Shown here in pieces: positions 5,596-8,402 of a stretch of DNA of 8,402 nt. The position numbers and the translations under genes were made by a program. The notes under the pieces are model-generated. The model did no database searches. It was not told the origin of the DNA and saw only the letters and a program-made list of their open reading frames with translations. Location: contig JALZVB010000193.1 of assembly GCA_023300835.1 (NCBI GenBank), positions 1 through 8,402 on the forward strand. The letters are read 5' to 3'. Positions within the stretch are counted from its first letter, which is position 1; every line of letters begins with the position of its first letter. This stretch comes from Saprospiraceae bacterium (GTDB lineage Bacteria; Bacteroidota; Bacteroidia; Chitinophagales; Saprospiraceae).

Positions 5596-7179
5596 CTATT
5601 TCTCTTTTACTTCAGGAGCAGCTGGTTTCTTATCTACAGATGCTAATATAGCTGGTTTTGCCTTCTCAGGTCCTTCTACCTTTTCTTCACTATTTTTTCC
5701 AACAAGGGCTTTAGGTAAATTCATACCACTCTGTTCTAGGAAATCATTGAGTTGAGGCATCATCCCATATAATCCTTGAACAAAATTACTGACCCCTGTT
5801 CCATTACCACTGTCATAAACGATGACTTTATCTATCTCTAGGTCCTTAATAGCAGAAGTTTGAATCTTAGCTAATTCTGCGAGCTTGTCTATCATAAGGT
5901 AACCTATGGCACTCTGTGGATCTCCATTGGCAGCTTCTACCAGTTTCTGAAAACCTTCAGCTTGCTTGGTGAGTAAAGCTTCTTGACCTTTGGCTTGTGC
6001 CATGTATCTTGCTAGGATAGCATCAGCGGCACCTTTAGCAATTTCTCTTTGTCTTTCAGCTTCAGCTTGTGCCGCGATGACTGCTTTTTGTTTTTCTATA
6101 TCTGCTTCTACAACTTCATCGGCTTGTCTTCTCGCTAATTCCATTTTACCTCTTGCCGTTTCTTTGGACTGTTCTGCAGAGTAAGCTTCTTCTAGTGCTT
6201 TGGCTGCGGCCACCTTAGTTGCAGCGGTGGCTTTTCTTTCTGCTTCAGCTACTTCAATATCCTTGAGTGCATTGGAATTGGCGATTTTTATTTGTGCAGT
6301 ATTCTTACCTTCTGTAGCAATTGCATTTGCGTCAGCTTCTCCTATTTCCGCTTTAGAATTGGCTTCTGCAATACTTATTCTTTGCTTTTGAAATGCCTCA
6401 GCTTCACCGATTTCTGCTAACGACTGAGAATCTGCAACTTGTACTCTCTGTAGTTGATTGGCAACAGCTTCTCCTATTTCTGCTCTACTGTTGGCATCAG
6501 ATACTTTCACTCTTTGGTCTTGTTCTGCTTCGGCTTGACCTATGGCACCTGTACGTGTTTCGTTAGCAACTTTTACACGAGCATCATTTATAGCTTTTGC
6601 GGCAGCTTCTTTTCCTAATGCTTGGATGTAGCCTGACTCATCTTGTATGTCAGTTACATTCACGTTGATTAATTCTAGTCCAATCTTGTGAAGCTCATTA
6701 CCGACATTTTTATAAACAGAATCTACAAACTTGTCTCTATCGGTATTAAGTTCTTCGATATCCATATTGGCAATTACCAACCTCATCTGACCCATGATAA
6801 TATCATGCGCCAATGATCTGATGGCAGGTTGCTCTAGTCCTAATAACCTTTCGGCTGCAGCAATCATTAGATTGGGTTTGTTACTGACTCCTACTGTAAA
6901 TTGAGCTGGAACAGAAACACGAATATTTTGTTTAGATAAGGCATCTTGTAGGTTAACATCTATACTGATAGGTGTCAAGTCTAAGTACCTATAGTCTTGT
7001 ATTACGGGCCACACAAAAGTTGCACCACCAGCATAACATTTAGCGGATTGTTCTCCTCCAGTTTTTCCATAGACAACTAAGATTTTGTCAGAGGGACATC
7101 TGCGATATCGACTGATAAAGAAAACAAGTAGTAGTATGCAGAGGAGCAGAAAAAATCCTCCCAAAATTAAGTATTCCAT
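5596..7179 (-). CDS. Flotillin family (SPFH domain) membrane protein
   Basis: Scaffold protein of membrane microdomains, anchored in the inner membrane and oligomerising through its coiled coil; flotillins of this type affect membrane fluidity and assembly of membrane complexes. An N-terminal membrane segment lies at residues 4-22, followed by RYRRCPSDKILVVYG, typical of flotillins. The SPFH/PHB domain covers about 28-185. A long Ala/Glu-rich coiled coil runs from about 190 to 415, opening with four tandem 22-residue repeats (201-288). The conserved flotillin C-terminal region follows (NGDPQSAIGYLMIDKLAELA at 418-437, DLEIDKVIVYDSG at 446-458). A Lys/Glu/Pro-rich tail of about 34 residues ends the protein. 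At 527 residues it is of normal flotillin size. It is second in an operon, 12 nt after the NfeD-like gene, the same pairing as YuaF-FloT in Bacillus and YqiJ-YqiK in E. coli. A strong terminator follows. Confidence 0.95.
   Translation of the reverse strand: MEYLILGGFFLLLCILLLVFFISRYRRCPSDKILVVYGKTGGEQSAKCYAGGATFVWPVIQDYRYLDLTPISIDVNLQDALSKQNIRVSVPAQFTVGVSNKPNLMIAAAERLLGLEQPAIRSLAHDIIMGQMRLVIANMDIEELNTDRDKFVDSVYKNVGNELHKIGLELINVNVTDIQDESGYIQALGKEAAAKAINDARVKVANETRTGAIGQAEAEQDQRVKVSDANSRAEIGEAVANQLQRVQVADSQSLAEIGEAEAFQKQRISIAEANSKAEIGEADANAIATEGKNTAQIKIANSNALKDIEVAEAERKATAATKVAAAKALEEAYSAEQSKETARGKMELARRQADEVVEADIEKQKAVIAAQAEAERQREIAKGAADAILARYMAQAKGQEALLTKQAEGFQKLVEAANGDPQSAIGYLMIDKLAELAKIQTSAIKDLEIDKVIVYDSGNGTGVSNFVQGLYGMMPQLNDFLEQSGMNLPKALVGKNSEEKVEGPEKAKPAILASVDKKPAAPEVKEK
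6316..6579 (-). repeat. Four 66-nt in-frame repeat units encoding 22-residue repeats in the flotillin
   Basis: Residues 201-222, 223-244, 245-266 and 267-288 align without gaps. Each opens with R-[VI]-x-[VI]-[AS], most continue with AEIGEAEA-like residues in the second half, and the first three end in a glutamine. A degenerate fifth copy starts at Gln296 (QIKIANSNALKDIEVAEAER) after a 7-residue interruption. The DNA copies have diverged, so the array is not a recent duplication. Confidence 0.85.
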
Positions 7180-7191
7180 ATGAATGATATT

Positions 7192-7731
7192 TTATAATTG
7201 ATTAATATTTGATTCCTTTCTAACGTGTGCAAATTCTCCCTCTACGCTGACAACTGTGATTGCAGTGTCCGTTTTGAGTTCGACATGATCACTTGACTTA
7301 GCTTTTAATTCTCTGTTCACACCATTGACTTCTACATTTACGATACCCGTTCCTTCTGCGGGTATCTTTAAATAGACATTTCCTCTAGCGAAAAGTGCAT
7401 CGTCCATAGACCAGTTTACATTCTCTTCATTTCTTAATAAAAGTTGAAACAGTTTACTAAGAATTGCAAATGCTACAAGTCCCGAGATTACACCTATACA
7501 AGCTGCAATGGCAGGATTCTGCTGAGAGCCTAAGAGTATTTTCATAACCCAAGATCCGACAGAAACAAAGGTTAACATACCTTTGATCAATCCTAAACCT
7601 CCGCCATCTGTATCAACTTCAGTAGATCCTATATCTGTATCTAAATCAAATCCACCTATTAACGATAGTAAGAAAAGCAAGATAAGAATGCCTCCTGCAA
7701 GGATAGAAACCCATGTGAGTATGGTAATCAT
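7192..7731 (-). CDS. NfeD-like membrane protein, flotillin partner (YuaF/YqiJ type)
   Basis: Short NfeD-like protein that works with the flotillin encoded just downstream. Membrane segments are seen at about residues 5-27, 50-68 and 74-99. A soluble all-beta domain at 113-172 has the glycine pattern of the NfeD OB fold (ARGNVYLKIPAEGTGIVNVE, then a VVSVEGEFAHVRK end). There is no ClpP-like protease domain, so this is the short form. Between the first two membrane segments lies an acidic loop, residues 28-45, with Asp at 29, 31, 33, 40 and 42 followed by Gly-Gly-Gly. The length of 179 residues matches the family. It is the first gene of the operon; 12 nt separate its stop from the flotillin ATG. 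No SD and no clear promoter box precede it. Confidence 0.87.
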   Translation of the reverse strand: MITILTWVSILAGGILILLFLLSLIGGFDLDTDIGSTEVDTDGGGLGLIKGMLTFVSVGSWVMKILLGSQQNPAIAACIGVISGLVAFAILSKLFQLLLRNEENVNWSMDDALFARGNVYLKIPAEGTGIVNVEVNGVNRELKAKSSDHVELKTDTAITVVSVEGEFAHVRKESNINQL

Positions 7732-7926
7732 GAATTTTATTTTAGAGTTAAGAATTTGTTAATTAATATAACGAGACTTTATGATTCTTAGTTCCATGTC
7801 GGCAGCCTTTCTGATCGATGTTCTAAGTGTCTTGGTCGATAAGATACGGATAACTAAGTGAAATACTGGAAGGGACGTTGTTATTTATCTTCTCATATTT
7901 AATTATTTTGAGATACTGATATAAAG

Positions 7927-7938
7927 ATTGTATACAAT
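7927..7938. repeat. Perfect 12-bp palindrome
   Basis: ATTGTATACAAT is fully self-complementary. It lies about 195 nt upstream of the NfeD-like start. It could be an operator for a dimeric regulator, but short AT-rich palindromes also arise by chance. Confidence 0.3.
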
Positions 7939-7984
7939 TAATTATTGATGCGACATAGTTGTAAAACTTAAATTATGAGTATAT

Positions 7985-7998
7985 TGACACTAATGTCA
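7985..7998. repeat. Short inverted repeat TGACA-4-TGTCA
   Basis: TGACA and TGTCA are separated by CTAA, and a second TGTCA follows at 8001-8005, giving one inverted and one direct copy of the same 5-mer within 21 nt. It may be a regulator-binding cluster; the evidence is only the symmetry. Confidence 0.2.
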
Positions 7999-8024
7999 TT
8001 TGTCATGATGTTCTTTTTAAATAA

Positions 8025-8270
8025 TCATGTTGCCCATTCTCTTCCAACATTGGTTATAACTTTTGTGCAAAGGAATGTTTCACAATGAGGTCTGATCTTC
8101 CTATCATGAAAAATAAACTGGGCCGACAATCTATCAGTAATAGGATGTTCATATGATAATCCTATCCCAAGATTGGGTAGAGTTAGCCAGTCAAACTTTA
8201 TTACTTTCTGTGAAGCAATCCATATTTTTTCAGTGTGACATATACGTTTTCTGATAAAAGTATTTGATAC
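8025..8270 (-). other. 81-codon open frame without an ATG start, possible remnant of a beta-barrel protein gene
   Basis: Directly after the TAA of the right-edge gene, the same minus-strand frame stays open for 81 codons to a TGA. It has no ATG. The middle, residues 29-48 of the frame, reads like protein (LTLPNLGIGLSYEHPITDRL) with the alternating pattern of an outer-membrane beta strand and turn; the ends look random. It may be a decayed gene fragment or chance. I do not assign a function. Confidence 0.2.
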
Positions 8271-8272
8271 TT
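8258..8272 (-). terminator. Weak hairpin at the stop codon of the right-edge gene
   Basis: On the minus strand AAGTAT and ATACTT form a 6-bp AU-rich stem with a 3-nt loop, overlapping the TAA stop and followed by TTATC. The stem is weak and the U-tract short, so termination here is only possible. Confidence 0.25.
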
Positions 8273-8402
8273 AGCGCTTCTTCCTCCTATTCGCTTTATA
8301 ACTTCCAGCTTTTGGCTTTTCCCACAATCTTGTTTTTCTTATCTCTTTTTCTTCCTCTTTCTTCTTTCGAGAATTAGATCTAGCGTCTTGTTGTGTTGGC
8401 GT
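8271..8402 (-). CDS. C-terminal tail of an unrecognised basic protein (partial)
   Basis: The last 43 codons of a minus-strand gene whose body lies beyond the right edge. The frame is open from base 8402 to a TAA at 8273-8271. The sequence is extremely charged: a SRKKKEEEKEIRKTR block, then LWEKPKAGSYKANRRKKR at the very end. This looks like a flexible nucleic-acid-, membrane- or ribosome-contacting tail, but I do not recognise the family. The codon pattern and absence of stops are consistent with real coding; the short length limits certainty. Confidence 0.6.
   Translation of the reverse strand, partial: TPTQQDARSNSRKKKEEEKEIRKTRLWEKPKAGSYKANRRKKR

Larger units (their letters stand above)
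7732..8024. other. Gene-free AT-rich region upstream of the NfeD-like gene
   Basis: No supported gene lies here on either strand. Only tiny frames exist, for example a 26-codon plus-strand frame at 7781-7861 and a 37-codon one at 7975-8088, neither protein-like enough to call. The region should contain the promoter of the NfeD-like/flotillin operon, but I found no TAnnTTTG box on the minus strand. It does hold two short dyad symmetries, listed separately. Confidence 0.5.

Noticed and set aside
5990..6391. Ser/Ala/Leu-rich plus-strand frames opposite the flotillin coiled coil
   Set aside because: They are the antisense of Ala/Glu-rich repeat codons and mimic membrane segments only because of that composition.
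7975..8088. Plus-strand 37-codon frame starting MSILTLMSFVMMFF
   Set aside because: Hydrophobic start resembles a signal peptide, but it is very short, overlaps the dyad region, and has no promoter or homology support that I can see.
8163..8180. CTATCCCAA/TTGGGTAG inverted repeat
   Set aside because: Requires a bulge and a 2-4 nt loop, and no U-tract follows; probably incidental.
1..8402. Search by eye for CRISPR arrays, tRNA/rRNA genes, insertion sequences, toxin-antitoxin or phage-defence modules
   Set aside because: No regular spaced repeats, cloverleaf or transposase motifs were seen; all sizeable genes belong to metabolic, lipoprotein or membrane families.

Overview
The window looks like chromosomal DNA of a Bacteroidota (Bacteroidetes) bacterium. 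It is AT-rich, the starts lack Shine-Dalgarno sequences, one upstream region has a TAnnTTTG-type -7 element, and there is a CotH-family lipoprotein with a short Bacteroidota-style lipobox. The split acyl-CoA carboxylase and the separate scoA/scoB genes fit this assignment. The genus cannot be named from the sequence.

Layout: (1) Bases 1-1884, minus strand, hold two subunits of a biotin-dependent acyl-CoA carboxylase. The biotin carrier gene comes first and the biotin carboxylase gene overlaps it by 4 nt and runs off the left edge. (2) Bases 2099-3514, minus strand, hold a lone CotH-family kinase-like lipoprotein. (3) Bases 3704-5504, plus strand, hold the two subunits of succinyl-CoA:3-ketoacid CoA-transferase (scoA, scoB) followed closely by a small DgkA-family membrane lipid kinase. 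(4) A strong terminator at 5544-5569 lies between the converging gene sets. (5) Bases 5596-7731, minus strand, hold a two-gene operon of an NfeD-like membrane protein and a flotillin with a striking 22-residue tandem repeat. (6) Bases 7732-8270 have no confident gene. They carry short palindromes and one 81-codon open frame without an ATG start. (7) Bases 8271-8402, minus strand, hold the last 43 codons of an unrecognised, very basic protein.

Functionally, the carboxylase and the CoA-transferase both act on short-chain acyl-CoA metabolism (branched-chain amino acid, propionate or ketone-body use), but they are on opposite strands with the CotH gene between them, so they are not one operon. 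The NfeD-like/flotillin pair is a membrane-microdomain module of the YuaF-FloT or YqiJ-YqiK kind.

I do not see a clearly new multi-gene system. Most of the window is ordinary core metabolism and membrane biology. The points most worth a second look are the flotillin repeat array, the cysteine-rich surface CotH protein, the reversed split of the carboxylase alpha chain, and the odd open frame at the right end.
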